From NCBI GenBank assembly GCA_002083775.1, contig MTEI01000008.1, positions 62,001-126,000 on the forward strand: a DNA stretch of 64,000 bases. The letters are read 5' to 3'. Of this stretch, positions 27,763-36,352 are shown piece after piece (the stretch's first letter is position 1; the number at the start of each line of letters is the position of its first letter). The translations under genes and the position numbers were made by a program. The notes beneath the pieces were generated by a model. That model worked only from the letters and a program-made list of their open reading frames with translations, searched no databases and was not told where the DNA came from. This DNA is from Rhodoferax ferrireducens (GTDB lineage Bacteria > Pseudomonadota > Gammaproteobacteria > Burkholderiales > Burkholderiaceae_C).

Positions 27763-28713
27763 ATGAGCCCCCTACCCCCTTCCATGGCTGACCGCGACGG
27801 CAAAATCTGGATGGACGGCCAGATGGTGGACTGGCGCGACGCCAAGATCCACGTGCTGAGCCACACCCTGCACTACGGCTGCGGCGCTTTTGAGGGCGTG
27901 CGGGCTTACAACACCGTCAATGGCCCGGCCATCTTCCGCCTCGAAGAACACACCGACCGCCTGTTCAACAGCGCCAAGATCCTGCGCATGAAGATCCCTT
28001 TCACCAAAGAGCAGGTGATGCAGGCGCAGTGCGACGTGATCCGCGACAACAAGCTTGAATCCGGCTACATCCGCCCACTGACCTGGATTGGTGACAAAAA
28101 ATTGGGCGTCTCGCCCAAAGGCAACACCATCCACCTGATGGTGGCCGCCTGGTCCTGGGGCGCGTATCTGGGTGAAGAAGGCATGCGCCGTGGCATCCGC
28201 GTCAAAATTTCCAGCTACACCCGCCACCATGTGAACATCACTATGACCCAGGCCAAGGCGGTGAGCAACTACACCAACTCGATACTGGCCAACATGGAAG
28301 CCACCGACGACGGTTACGACGAAGCCATGCTGCTCGACGCCAGCGGATTCGTGTCAGAGGGCGCGGGCGAAAACCTGTTCATCGTGAAAGACGGCGTGGT
28401 CTACACGCCCGATTTGTCGGCTGGTGCGCTCAACGGCATCACCCGCAACACGGTGCTGCACATCTGCAAAGACCTGGGGCTGGAAGTGGTGCAAAAGCGC
28501 ATTACCCGTGACGAGGTTTACATCAGCGACGAAGCTTTCTTCAGCGGCACCGCCGCCGAGATCACCCCCATCCGCGAACTGGACCGCATCGAGCTGGGCA
28601 AGGGCGATTACGTGGGCAGCCGTGGCCCGATCACCGAAAAGATCCAGAGCGCGTTCTTTGACATCGTCAACGGCCGCAACCCCAAGTACGCCCATTGGCT
28701 GACCCAAGTCTGA
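27763..28713 (+). CDS. ilvE: Branched-chain amino acid aminotransferase
   Basis: A 316-residue class IV PLP aminotransferase interconverting Leu, Ile and Val with their 2-oxo acids. Key features are HTLHYGCGAFEGVRAY, KLGVSP, the Schiff-base lysine in TQAKAVSNYTNSILA, EAMLLD, FVSEGAGENLF and FFSGTAAEITPIRELD. GAGGA precedes the ATG. It starts a likely operon with the zinc-finger gene (5 nt gap) and the heptosyltransferase. Confidence 0.96.
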   Translation: MSPLPPSMADRDGKIWMDGQMVDWRDAKIHVLSHTLHYGCGAFEGVRAYNTVNGPAIFRLEEHTDRLFNSAKILRMKIPFTKEQVMQAQCDVIRDNKLESGYIRPLTWIGDKKLGVSPKGNTIHLMVAAWSWGAYLGEEGMRRGIRVKISSYTRHHVNITMTQAKAVSNYTNSILANMEATDDGYDEAMLLDASGFVSEGAGENLFIVKDGVVYTPDLSAGALNGITRNTVLHICKDLGLEVVQKRITRDEVYISDEAFFSGTAAEITPIRELDRIELGKGDYVGSRGPITEKIQSAFFDIVNGRNPKYAHWLTQV

Positions 28714-28718
28714 ACACC

Positions 28719-28919
28719 ATGAGCAAAATCGTCGAACTTCTGGCCAAAGACCTCAACCACGCGGGCGGTGTGTATTGCCCCAGCCCGCTGGCCAACATGA
28801 CCCTCTGGAACACCCACCCCAAGGTGTATCTGGACGTGGCCAGCACTGGCCAGGCCAAGTGCCCGTATTGCGGTACGGTCTACAAGCTCAAAGACGGCGA
28901 ACACTTCCAGGGCCACTGA
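28719..28919 (+). CDS. Small zinc-finger protein (zf-CHCC family)
   Basis: A 66-residue protein with the pattern Cys20, His33, and CPYCGTVY (Cys48, Cys51), as in the zf-CHCC proteins related to the mitochondrial complex I subunit NDUFS6. It starts 5 nt after ilvE. Its stop TGA overlaps the ATG of the heptosyltransferase gene by one base. The same ilvE - zinc finger - heptosyltransferase order is common in Comamonadaceae; function remains unknown. Confidence 0.9.
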   Translation: MSKIVELLAKDLNHAGGVYCPSPLANMTLWNTHPKVYLDVASTGQAKCPYCGTVYKLKDGEHFQGH

Positions 28920-29965
28920 TGGCCGGGGTTCAGGCGGGCGCGCCCGCCGTGAAGCGTTCTCTGGTCATTGCGCCGCAGTGGATTGGCGACGCGGTCATGA
29001 CCGAGCCGCTGATGCGCCGCCTGCAGGCCCGGGGTGAGCGGCTCACGGTGGGCGCGCTGCCCTGGGTGGCGCCGGTGTACCGGGCCATGCCGCAGGTGGC
29101 CGAAGTGATTGAGTTCCCCTTTGCCCACGGCGGGCTGCAACTGCGCGAGCGCCGCACCCTGGCACGGCAGATGGATGGCCAGTTTGATGTGGCCTACATC
29201 TGCCCCAATTCCCTCAAAAGTGCGCTGCTGCCGTTTTTGGCGGGCATTCCCGAGCGGGTGGGTTACCTGGGCGAGGCGCGGGTGGGTTTGTTGACACACC
29301 GCCTGAAAAACCCGGCCAAGGGCCAGCGCCCGCCTATGGTGGCGTTTTACTCGTCGCTCAGTGGCGACACCGATGTGGCTGCCGACCGGCCGCAATTGCA
29401 TCTGGACACCGCCACCGCCGTCGCCACCTTGCGCGTGCTGGGCCTGCAGCGCGGCGGCTACTATGTGATGGCGCCTGGCGCCGAGTTTGGCCCTGCCAAA
29501 CGTTGGCCCACCAGCCACTTTGCCGAATTAGCGCGCCAGTTGACCCTGCCAGTGGTGTTGCTGGGCTCGGGCAAAGAAGCCGAGTTGTGCGCCGAGATCG
29601 CACAGGGCTGCACCAGCCCCGGCACCCTGCCCGGCGCGACAACCACGGTGATCAATCTGGCCGGAAAAACCACGCTCGCACAGGCGCTGTGTGTGATCAG
29701 CGCAACCAGAGCCATGGTCAGCAATGACTCGGGCCTGATGCATGTCGCAGCCGGTTTTGGCGTGCCGCAGGTGGCTATTTTTGGCTCCAGCAGCCCGCTG
29801 CACACCCCACCCCTGAATGCGGCGGCGCATGTGTTGTGGCTCAAAAACGACCCCGACTACCAGCCACCGCTGGACTGCGCGCCGTGTTTCGAGCGCATCT
29901 GCCCGCTGGGCCACACCCGCTGCCTGAACGACATCCCGGCGGCCCGGGTACTGCCATTTTTATAG
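28919..29965 (+). CDS. waaF: Lipopolysaccharide heptosyltransferase II (GT9 family)
   Basis: A 348-residue glycosyltransferase family 9 enzyme. It has PQWIGDAVMTEPLMRRL at the N-terminus, the acceptor-domain segments MAPGAEFGPAKRWP and LLGSGKEAELC, and the C-terminal nucleotide-binding VSNDSGLMHVAAGFGVPQVAIFGSSSP. It adds the second heptose to the LPS inner core at the cytoplasmic face of the inner membrane. The C-terminal FERICPLGHTRCLNDI is characteristic of WaaF. ATG at 28919 overlaps the preceding stop. The TAG stop lies within a palindromic repeat. Confidence 0.93.
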   Translation: MAGVQAGAPAVKRSLVIAPQWIGDAVMTEPLMRRLQARGERLTVGALPWVAPVYRAMPQVAEVIEFPFAHGGLQLRERRTLARQMDGQFDVAYICPNSLKSALLPFLAGIPERVGYLGEARVGLLTHRLKNPAKGQRPPMVAFYSSLSGDTDVAADRPQLHLDTATAVATLRVLGLQRGGYYVMAPGAEFGPAKRWPTSHFAELARQLTLPVVLLGSGKEAELCAEIAQGCTSPGTLPGATTTVINLAGKTTLAQALCVISATRAMVSNDSGLMHVAAGFGVPQVAIFGSSSPLHTPPLNAAAHVLWLKNDPDYQPPLDCAPCFERICPLGHTRCLNDIPAARVLPFL

Positions 29966-30012
29966 CTGCCAGCCCTTGATGGATAAGGGCTAGAGGCTGA
30001 TTTTACTTAAAA
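29961..30012 (+). repeat. dispersed palindromic repeat, copy 5
   Basis: TATAGCTGCCAGCCCTTGA faces GGATAAGGGCTAGAGGCTGATTTT. The first TAG is the waaF stop codon. It is the closest match to the copy inside yifB. Confidence 0.85.
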
Positions 30013-30033
30013 AAAAGCCACCCGAAGGTGGCT
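30009..30033 (-). terminator. Rho-independent terminator, minus strand
   Basis: On the minus strand AGCCACC pairs with GGTGGCT around a TTCG tetraloop and is followed by a run of eight T. It would end transcription coming from the histidine kinase operon, whose last stop is at 30239, about 205 nt upstream on that strand. It also faces the end of waaF and may work weakly in that direction. Confidence 0.75.
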
Positions 30034-30040
30034 TGTAAAA

Positions 30041-30192
30041 GTTCCCCCGGGGGGGAACGTCGTTGGAAACCTTGCAAACTTCAAAAGTACCCTTGCATAC
30101 CTTTTCCGAGAGATTTGCTTCATCACTGTGACAGCAGCTAGGAGAACTTTAACGGCCCGCTGACAGTTTGGGTATCCCCCATTTGGGGGATA
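30041..30192. other. Non-coding stretch with two G/C-run palindromes
   Basis: Two near-perfect hairpins lie in this gene-free stretch: GTTCCCCC/GGGGGAAC at 30041-30058, and TATCCCCC-ATTT-GGGGGATA at 30173-30192. Neither is followed by a clear T-run on the minus strand; the second is followed on the plus strand by GGGGTTTTTT after a few bases. They lie in the 3' region of the minus-strand two-component operon, before its terminator. A structured 3' UTR or small RNA is possible. Confidence 0.4.
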
Positions 30193-30238
30193 TGGAGGGG
30201 TTTTTTGAAGAAATTTTCAACTTTTTTGAAACAAAACG

Positions 30239-31594
30239 TCAGTTTTTGACCTGCGACACGGGCAACTCAATGACAAAACAGGCGCCGCCATCGGGCCGGT
30301 TTTCACAAAACGCCCGCCCGCCATGGCGCTGGGCGATGGATTTCACCAGCGCCAGCCCCAACCCGACCCCACCATCACGCTCGGTGGCACCCGGCAGCCG
30401 GTAAAACGGCTCAAAAATGCGTTCCATCAGCTTAGGCGGCACGCCCGGGCCCCGGTCACACACCCTGATTTCGGCCAGCTGCGCGGTCTGGCGCAGGCTC
30501 AAGCTGACCTCACCCGCTGCGTGGCGGCGCGCGTTCTCCAGCAGGTTGCGCACCGCGCGGCGCAACAGTTTTGACACCCCTTGCACCGGCAACTCATGCG
30601 ACACCTGGGCGCTGCCCGAGGCTTGCTGCGTGGGCAGTACCAGCTCGGCGCTGACGCGAGCGCATTCCTCGGCAGCCAGCCCCACCAGGTCGACCGACTC
30701 CACCGTGCCCATGTCGCTCTCGCGCGCGTCGAGCCGGCTGGCCAGCAGGATCTCTTCGATGAGCTGGTCCAGCTCGTTGATATTGCGGGCGATTTCGTCC
30801 TTGAAAGCGGGCGACACGCTCGGCCCCATCAGCTCCAACCCCATGCGGATGCGGGTCAGCGGTGAGCGCAACTCATGCGAGGCGTTGGCCAGCAAAGACT
30901 TTTGTGAGGCCAGCAGCGCCTCATGCGACTTGACCAGCGTTTCCACCCGCTCAGCGGCCTGGTTGAAACGCTTGGCCAGAAACGCCACCTCGTCCGAGCC
31001 GGTCTCGGGCACGCGGGCCGACAAATCACCCTCACCCCATTGCTGCACGCCGTCTTGCAGGCGCTCCAGGCGGCGCGTAAGGGTGCGCACGATCGGGTAA
31101 GTGGCCAGCGCCACCGCCAAGCCCATCCATACCAGCATCCAGGCAAACCCAAAGGGCGGGCGGCTCCAGACCGATGGTGGCGGACGCGTCAGACGCATGC
31201 GCATGGTCTGGCCGTCGTGCATGCGCACGACGAATTCCGAGCCCGGCGATTCAGCCGCCGCTGAAGCAGCTGCCTGCGGGCTGGTGACGGCAGGCCCGGC
31301 ATCGGGTGCATCACCATCAGGCGCCTCTGCCTGCGTAGCCTGGCCCAGCTGGGCGGCTTGCCGGCGCGCCTCGCGGGCCGCGCGGCGTTGCTCACGCGAC
31401 TCGCGACTCTGCAACTCATCGGGCAAACGGTGCGGGCGCCCGCGGCCAATGATCTGCCCGGCCTCGTCACTCACCACCACTTCGCGCGGCGGTGGGTCGG
31501 TGGTGAGGCGCCAGATCCAGCCCACCAGCAAAATCAGCACCGCCAGCGCCATCAAAATGGCCAGCCAGATGCGAACGTAGAGTTTTTTGAACAT
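30239..31594 (-). CDS. Sensor histidine kinase, CpxA/EnvZ-like
   Basis: A 451-residue kinase with two membrane helices (residues 9-29 and about 148-168) flanking a periplasmic region rich in Ala, Arg and Gln, with a basic low-complexity stretch (ESREQRRAAREARRQAAQ). HAMP follows, then HisKA box LANASHELRSPLTRIRMGLELM, N box NLLENARRH, G1 DRGPGVPPKLMERIFEPF and G2 GVGLGLALV. It overlaps the response regulator stop by one base. The odd periplasmic insert is unlike CpxA, so the stimulus is unknown. Confidence 0.92.
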   Translation of the reverse strand: MFKKLYVRIWLAILMALAVLILLVGWIWRLTTDPPPREVVVSDEAGQIIGRGRPHRLPDELQSRESREQRRAAREARRQAAQLGQATQAEAPDGDAPDAGPAVTSPQAAASAAAESPGSEFVVRMHDGQTMRMRLTRPPPSVWSRPPFGFAWMLVWMGLAVALATYPIVRTLTRRLERLQDGVQQWGEGDLSARVPETGSDEVAFLAKRFNQAAERVETLVKSHEALLASQKSLLANASHELRSPLTRIRMGLELMGPSVSPAFKDEIARNINELDQLIEEILLASRLDARESDMGTVESVDLVGLAAEECARVSAELVLPTQQASGSAQVSHELPVQGVSKLLRRAVRNLLENARRHAAGEVSLSLRQTAQLAEIRVCDRGPGVPPKLMERIFEPFYRLPGATERDGGVGLGLALVKSIAQRHGGRAFCENRPDGGACFVIELPVSQVKN

Positions 31595-32301
31595 CAGTCC
31601 TGCTGCCGGGCAAAGACGTAGCCGACGCCACGCACGGTGAGGATGCGTTTGGGCACTTTGGCGTCGACCTCGATGGCGGCGCGGATGCGGCCCATGTGCA
31701 CATCAATCGAGCGGTCAAACGCGTCCAGCTCGCGCCCGCGCACCGCTTCCATGATCTGGTCACGCGTGAGCACCCGACCCGCGCGCTCGGCCAGCGCCAC
31801 CAGCAGGTCAAACTGGTACGAGGTCAACTCACACGGCTGGCCTGCCACGCTGACCAGCCTTGCGTCACGATCGATCTCCAGCGAACCAAAGTGCAGCTGG
31901 TTGCTGGCGGCGGGCTGGGCGCCTTCCACACGGCGGCGCAGCACGGCACGGATACGGGCCAGCAGTTCGCGTGGCTCAAATGGCTTGGGCAGGTAATCGT
32001 CGGCGCCCATTTCCAGGCCGATGATGCGGTCCATCGGGTCACCTTTGGCGGTGAGCATCAGCACCGGCGTGCTGGCCAGCGCGCCGGGCAGCGCACGGAT
32101 GCGGCGGCACACCTCCAGGCCATCCATGTCGGGCAACATCAGGTCCAGAATGACCAGATGCGGCGGTTTGTCCTGCAGCGTCTGCAGGCCGCTTTTGGCG
32201 TCGCCCGCGTGGGCCACGGTGTAGCCGGACTGGCCCAGGTATTCACACACCATGTGGGCCAGTCGGGCGTCGTCTTCAATCATCAACAGGTGCTGGTTCA
32301 T
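31594..32301 (-). CDS. OmpR-family response regulator
   Basis: A 235-residue regulator with receiver residues ED at 9-11, phosphoacceptor Asp53 in VILDLMLPDMDGLEV, LTAKG and YLPKPFEPRELLAR. The winged helix reads LTSYQFDLLVALAERAGRVLTRDQIMEAVRG and DRSIDVHMGRIRAAIE, most like CpxR/RstA. It is the first gene of the operon; the kinase follows with a one-base overlap. A repeat copy lies about 80 bp upstream, between it and the ampG-like gene. Confidence 0.93.
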   Translation of the reverse strand: MNQHLLMIEDDARLAHMVCEYLGQSGYTVAHAGDAKSGLQTLQDKPPHLVILDLMLPDMDGLEVCRRIRALPGALASTPVLMLTAKGDPMDRIIGLEMGADDYLPKPFEPRELLARIRAVLRRRVEGAQPAASNQLHFGSLEIDRDARLVSVAGQPCELTSYQFDLLVALAERAGRVLTRDQIMEAVRGRELDAFDRSIDVHMGRIRAAIEVDAKVPKRILTVRGVGYVFARQQD

Positions 32302-32383
32302 GGGTTCAGTCTAGTCTGCCGACGCATCAGGGGCTTGTCGTCTGCGTAAAGTTAGGTAAAAAAGCTTGCTACTGAACACTACG

Positions 32384-32436
32384 GTTTAAATAGCTTACTG
32401 CCCTTTATGGACGAGGGCTAGAGGCTATTTTCAGCC
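32384..32436 (+). repeat. dispersed palindromic repeat, copy 6 (contains the end of the ampG-like gene)
   Basis: TTTAAATAGCTTACTGCCCTTTATGG faces ACGAGGGCTAGAGGCTATTTTC. The ampG-like gene, on the minus strand, reads into it and takes its last codons and stop from the right arm. Confidence 0.75.
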
Positions 32437-33745
32437 TTGAAGTCAGCCACACCAGCAACAGCACTGGCACCCCCAGCAAAGCGGTGGCGGTAAAGAAGTT
32501 CTGGTATCCAAAGCTGTCCACATAGCTGCCCGAATAACCAGCCAGAAATTTGGGCAGCAGCAGCATCATCGAGCTGAACAAGGCGTACTGCGTGGCGGAA
32601 TACGCCACATTGGTTAGGCCTGAGAGGTAAGCAATGAACGCCGCCGAGGCAATGCCACTGGCCAGGTTGTCGGCTGAAATCACCCACACCAGCCCGGTCA
32701 GATCGTGGCCGCGGGTGCTCAGGTAAGCAAACAGCAGGTTGCTGGCAGCACTCAGCACCGCACCCAGCATCAGCACTCGCATCACCCCAAAACGCATCGC
32801 CAGCACGCCGCCGACAAAGGCACCCACCAGGGTCATGATCACGCCAAACACCTTGGTCACCGCCGCCACCTCGTCCTTGGTGTAACCCATGTCCACATAA
32901 AACGGGTTCGCCATGATGCCCATCACCACGTCGCTGATGCGGTAGGTGGCAATCAGCGCCAGGATCAGCGCCGCCTGCCAGCCAAAACGCTTCAGGAAGT
33001 CGGCAAACGGCTCGACCAGCGCACCGTGTAACCACTCGGTCACGTTTTTACTCGGTGGCAGCGGGCGGCGCAGCGGCTCGGGCGACAGCAGCACAGTCAG
33101 CACGCCCAGCAGCATGCTCGCCGCCATCACCAGATAGGCGGTATGCCACGCGCCATGTTCGTAACCCAGCACACCTTCGGTTTGTGCCCGTGCCGCCACC
33201 CACAACACACCCGCACCGGCCCAGATCATGGCCAGGCGGTAGCCGGTCTGGTACGACGCGGCCAGCGCTGCCTGCCGACTCACATCGGCCGATTCGATGC
33301 GAAACGCGTCCAGCGCAATGTCTTGTGTGGCCGAGCCAAAAGCCACGGCCAACGCGCCCCAGATCACAGGGGTCAGCGCCACCTGCGGGTCGTTGAAACT
33401 CATTGCCACCAGCCCCACCAAAATCGCCAGCTGCGACAGCAGCAGCCAGCTGCGCCTGCGCCCCAGCAACCGCGTCAGCACAGGGATCGGCAGCCGATCC
33501 ACCAGCGGCGCCCACACCCATTTGAAGGCGTAGGCCAGCCCGACCCAGCTCAGGTAACCAATAGTGGTGCGGTCAATACCGGCCTCGCGCAGCCAGAAGC
33601 TCAAGGTGCCCAGCACCAGCAGCAGCGGCAGCCCGGCCGAAAAACCCAGCAGCAGCATGCGCACCGAGGCCGGTTCCAGATACACCTTCAGGGTGGCCAG
33701 CCAGCCGATCGGTGGCGGCGTGGCCGTGGAGTCGTTCAAAGTCAT
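32405..33745 (-). CDS. AmpG-like MFS permease (muropeptide transporter family)
   Basis: A 446-residue inner-membrane protein with about 12-14 helices. LLLGFSAGLPLLLVLGTLSFWLRE and AYAFKWVWAPLVDRLPIP, followed by ATQDIALDAFRIE, are the AmpG signatures; AmpG imports anhydro-muropeptides for cell-wall recycling. Start ATG at 33745 (MTLNDSTATPPPIGWLATL). The C-terminal KIASSPRP and the stop come from a palindromic repeat, so this tail is probably a recent addition. It is divergent from the AmmeMemoRadiSam operon. Confidence 0.9.
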   Translation of the reverse strand: MTLNDSTATPPPIGWLATLKVYLEPASVRMLLLGFSAGLPLLLVLGTLSFWLREAGIDRTTIGYLSWVGLAYAFKWVWAPLVDRLPIPVLTRLLGRRRSWLLLSQLAILVGLVAMSFNDPQVALTPVIWGALAVAFGSATQDIALDAFRIESADVSRQAALAASYQTGYRLAMIWAGAGVLWVAARAQTEGVLGYEHGAWHTAYLVMAASMLLGVLTVLLSPEPLRRPLPPSKNVTEWLHGALVEPFADFLKRFGWQAALILALIATYRISDVVMGIMANPFYVDMGYTKDEVAAVTKVFGVIMTLVGAFVGGVLAMRFGVMRVLMLGAVLSAASNLLFAYLSTRGHDLTGLVWVISADNLASGIASAAFIAYLSGLTNVAYSATQYALFSSMMLLLPKFLAGYSGSYVDSFGYQNFFTATALLGVPVLLLVWLTSRLKIASSPRP

Positions 33746-33831
33746 CGCGGGATGATAGCGGGGCCGGTTCGTCACTTGATATTTGGCACCCCGGCCCGAT
33801 GTGTCAGCTATATCGCCAAACGGGGGTTTCT

Positions 33832-34653
33832 ATGAATGCTGTCCGGCCACCCGCTGTTGCGGGTGCTTTTTATCCCGAACAGGGGCTGCGCCTGGCGCAA
33901 GATGTCCGGGCCATGCTGGCCGAGGCGTCGGCAGACTCCTTGGCCGAACCCGTCGCTGAAGGCGTGCCCAAAGCGATCATCGTGCCGCACGCCGGCTACA
34001 TCTATTCAGGCAGCACGGCGGCTTTGGCTTATGCCCGTCTGGCCCCGGCGCGTCACACCATCCGGCGGGTGGTGTTGCTCGGGCCCGCCCACCGGGTGCC
34101 GGTGAGCGGCTTGGCCTTGCCGGGCGACGACTATCTGGTCACACCGCTGGGCCAGGTCGCGGTGGATCAGGCCGCTGTGGCTCAACTGTCGCGGCTGCCG
34201 CAAGTGGTGGTAAGCCGTGCGGTGCATGCGCAAGAGCATTCACTGGAAGTGCAGTTGCCGTTTTTGCAGACGGTGCTGGACAACTTCAAGCTGGTCCCGC
34301 TGGTGGTGGGTGATGCCAGCCCGCAGGAAGTGGCCGAGGTGCTGGAGCTGTTATGGGGCGGGCCGGAGACCCTGATCGTCATCAGCTCCGACCTGTCGCA
34401 CTATTTGCCCTACCGCACCGCGCAGCAGATCGACCGTCAGACCACGCAAGCGATCCTCGACCTGCGTGGCCCGCTCAACCACCAGCAAGCCTGTGGCGGC
34501 ACACCCATCAACGGGCTGCTACTGGCGGCCCGCCACCACGGGCTGCAGCCAGAGTTGCTGGGCTTGTGCAATTCGGGCGACACAACCGGCGACACAAGCC
34601 GGGTGGTGGGTTACGCCGCGCTGGCCTTCACGCAGGTGCCGTATGTCCACTGA
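33832..34653 (+). CDS. amrB: AmmeMemoRadiSam system protein B (MEMO1 family)
   Basis: A 273-residue MEMO-family protein, a fold related to class III extradiol dioxygenases. It starts MNAVRPPAVAGAFYPEQG, typical of bacterial members, and keeps VPHAGYIYSGSTAALAYA, LLGPAHRVPV, the HAQEHSLEVQLPFLQ metal/active-site motif, and VISSDLSHYLPY. ATG at 33832 fits; the upstream extension to 33712 is antisense to ampG. It is the first gene of a three-gene operon, overlapping the AMMECR1 gene by 11 nt. Function in bacteria is unknown. Confidence 0.93.
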   Translation: MNAVRPPAVAGAFYPEQGLRLAQDVRAMLAEASADSLAEPVAEGVPKAIIVPHAGYIYSGSTAALAYARLAPARHTIRRVVLLGPAHRVPVSGLALPGDDYLVTPLGQVAVDQAAVAQLSRLPQVVVSRAVHAQEHSLEVQLPFLQTVLDNFKLVPLVVGDASPQEVAEVLELLWGGPETLIVISSDLSHYLPYRTAQQIDRQTTQAILDLRGPLNHQQACGGTPINGLLLAARHHGLQPELLGLCNSGDTTGDTSRVVGYAALAFTQVPYVH

Positions 34654-35242
34654 CACCACCCCGCACGGCGAACCTGCCAACCCGCAGGCACTGGGCGCCA
34701 GTCTGTTGCGCATCGCCCGCGCCAGCATCGCCACTGCCCTGGGGCACCCGATGGATGCTGCCGAAGACACCCCCGGTCTGCAAGCGCCGGGTGCCTGTTT
34801 CGTCACCCTGACCCAGCACGGGCAATTGCGCGGCTGCATTGGTTCGCTGGAAGCAAGGCGCAGCTTGTTGGCCGATGTCAAAGCCAACGCCGTGGCCGCC
34901 GCCCTGCACGACACCCGTTTTGCCCCCCTGAGTCTGGCCGAACTTGAGCACACCGATCTTGAGGTGTCGGTGCTGTCACCCATGCAAGCGATCCACTTCC
35001 AGAGTGAAGCCGATGCGCTGGCGCAACTGCGCCCGGGTGTCGATGGTGTGGTATTCGAGTACGGGTCTTACCGCAGCACGTTTTTGCCGCAAGTGTGGGC
35101 GCAGTTGCCAGATGCGCGTGACTTCATGGCGCACCTCAAGCGCAAAGCCGGGCTGCCCGCGGACTTCTGGGCGGCTGGCGTGTGCCTGCAACGCTACACC
35201 GTGCAGCCTTGGCACGAGCCTCGAACCACAAGGGGGTCATGA
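34643..35242 (+). CDS. amrA: AmmeMemoRadiSam system protein A (AMMECR1 domain)
   Basis: A 199-residue AMMECR1-family protein with GACFVTLTQHGQLRGCIGSLEARRSL, the family core LRGCIG, then DTRFAPLSLAELEHTDLEVSVLSP and a C-terminal YRSTFLPQVWAQLPDARDFMAHLKRKAGLP. The start ATG at 34643 overlaps the end of the MEMO gene by 11 nt; the upstream extension to 34466 is not conserved. Its stop overlaps the start of the radical SAM gene (ATGA), showing translational coupling across all three genes. Confidence 0.93.
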   Translation: MSTDTTPHGEPANPQALGASLLRIARASIATALGHPMDAAEDTPGLQAPGACFVTLTQHGQLRGCIGSLEARRSLLADVKANAVAAALHDTRFAPLSLAELEHTDLEVSVLSPMQAIHFQSEADALAQLRPGVDGVVFEYGSYRSTFLPQVWAQLPDARDFMAHLKRKAGLPADFWAAGVCLQRYTVQPWHEPRTTRGS

Positions 35243-36318
35243 TGGAAGCATCCAGCTGCCCGGCGCGCTACTGGCACGCTCTGTCTGATGGCCGCCTGCA
35301 ATGCGACCTGTGCCCGCGCGACTGCAAATTGCACGAGGGCCAGCGTGGCGCGTGTTTTGTGCGCATGCGCGAGGGCGACCAGATGATCCTGACCACCTTT
35401 GGCCGCTCGTCTGGCTTTTGCATCGACCCCATCGAAAAAAAACCGCTGAACCACTTTTACCCCGGCTCCAGCGTGCTGTCCTTTGGCACAGCAGGCTGCA
35501 ACCTGGCGTGCAAGTTTTGCCAGAACTGGGACATCAGCAAATCCCGCGACATGGACAGCCTGATGTCGCAAGCCTCGCCCGAAGCCATTGCCAACGAGGC
35601 CGTCAGATATGGCTGCAAGAGCGTCGCTTTCACCTACAACGACCCGGTGATTTTTGCCGAATACGCCATGGACACGGCCGATGCCTGCCATGCCATGGGC
35701 ATCAAAACCGTGGCCGTGACCGCGGGCTACATCCACGACCAGCCGCGGCGGGACTTTTTCGCCAAGATCGACGCCACCAACGTCGACCTGAAAGCCTTCA
35801 CCGACGACTTCTATTTCAAACTCACCGGCTCCCACCTGCAACCAGTGCTCGACACGCTCCTCTATTTGAAGCATGAAACCAAGGTTTGGTTTGAGCTGAC
35901 CACCCTTTTGATCCCTGGCCATAACGACTCGAACGAGGAGCTGGGCGCGTTGTCCAGCTGGGTGATGCGCGAGCTGGGCCCCGATGTACCCTTGCATTTT
36001 TCGGCCTTCCACCCCGACTACAAAATGCCCGACGTGCCTGCCACGCCGCCTGCCACCCTGGTTCGCGCCCGCAACATCGCCCTGAAGGCGGGCCTGCACC
36101 ACGTCTATACCGGCAACGTGCACAACACCGAGGGCGACACCACCTACTGTGCCAACTGCCATGCTCCTCTGATCGAGCGCGATTGGTACCAGATCAACCG
36201 CTACCGGCTCACCGCCAAGGGCTGCTGCCCAGACTGCGGCACCGCGCTGGCCGGTTGCTTTGATGCCCAGGCGGGCCACTTTGGCCGCCAATGCATCCCG
36301 CTGTCCATGGGCTATTGA
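35239..36318 (+). CDS. amrS: AmmeMemoRadiSam system radical SAM enzyme
   Basis: A 359-residue radical SAM protein. The cluster motif is C87-x3-C91-x2-C94 (GCNLACKFCQNWD). An extra N-terminal cysteine set (CDLCPRDCKLHEGQRGAC) and a C-terminal zinc-ribbon-like set (CANCHAPL, CCPDCG) are as in the PflA-like members of this system. KPLNHFYPGSSVLSFGTAGC precedes the cluster. The product and substrate are unknown. Start ATG at 35239 overlaps the AMMECR1 stop by 4 nt. Confidence 0.94.
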   Translation: MMEASSCPARYWHALSDGRLQCDLCPRDCKLHEGQRGACFVRMREGDQMILTTFGRSSGFCIDPIEKKPLNHFYPGSSVLSFGTAGCNLACKFCQNWDISKSRDMDSLMSQASPEAIANEAVRYGCKSVAFTYNDPVIFAEYAMDTADACHAMGIKTVAVTAGYIHDQPRRDFFAKIDATNVDLKAFTDDFYFKLTGSHLQPVLDTLLYLKHETKVWFELTTLLIPGHNDSNEELGALSSWVMRELGPDVPLHFSAFHPDYKMPDVPATPPATLVRARNIALKAGLHHVYTGNVHNTEGDTTYCANCHAPLIERDWYQINRYRLTAKGCCPDCGTALAGCFDAQAGHFGRQCIPLSMGY

Positions 36319-36352
36319 CGGTTGGCCGGGCCCTTGTGCCGCACCCAGGCAG

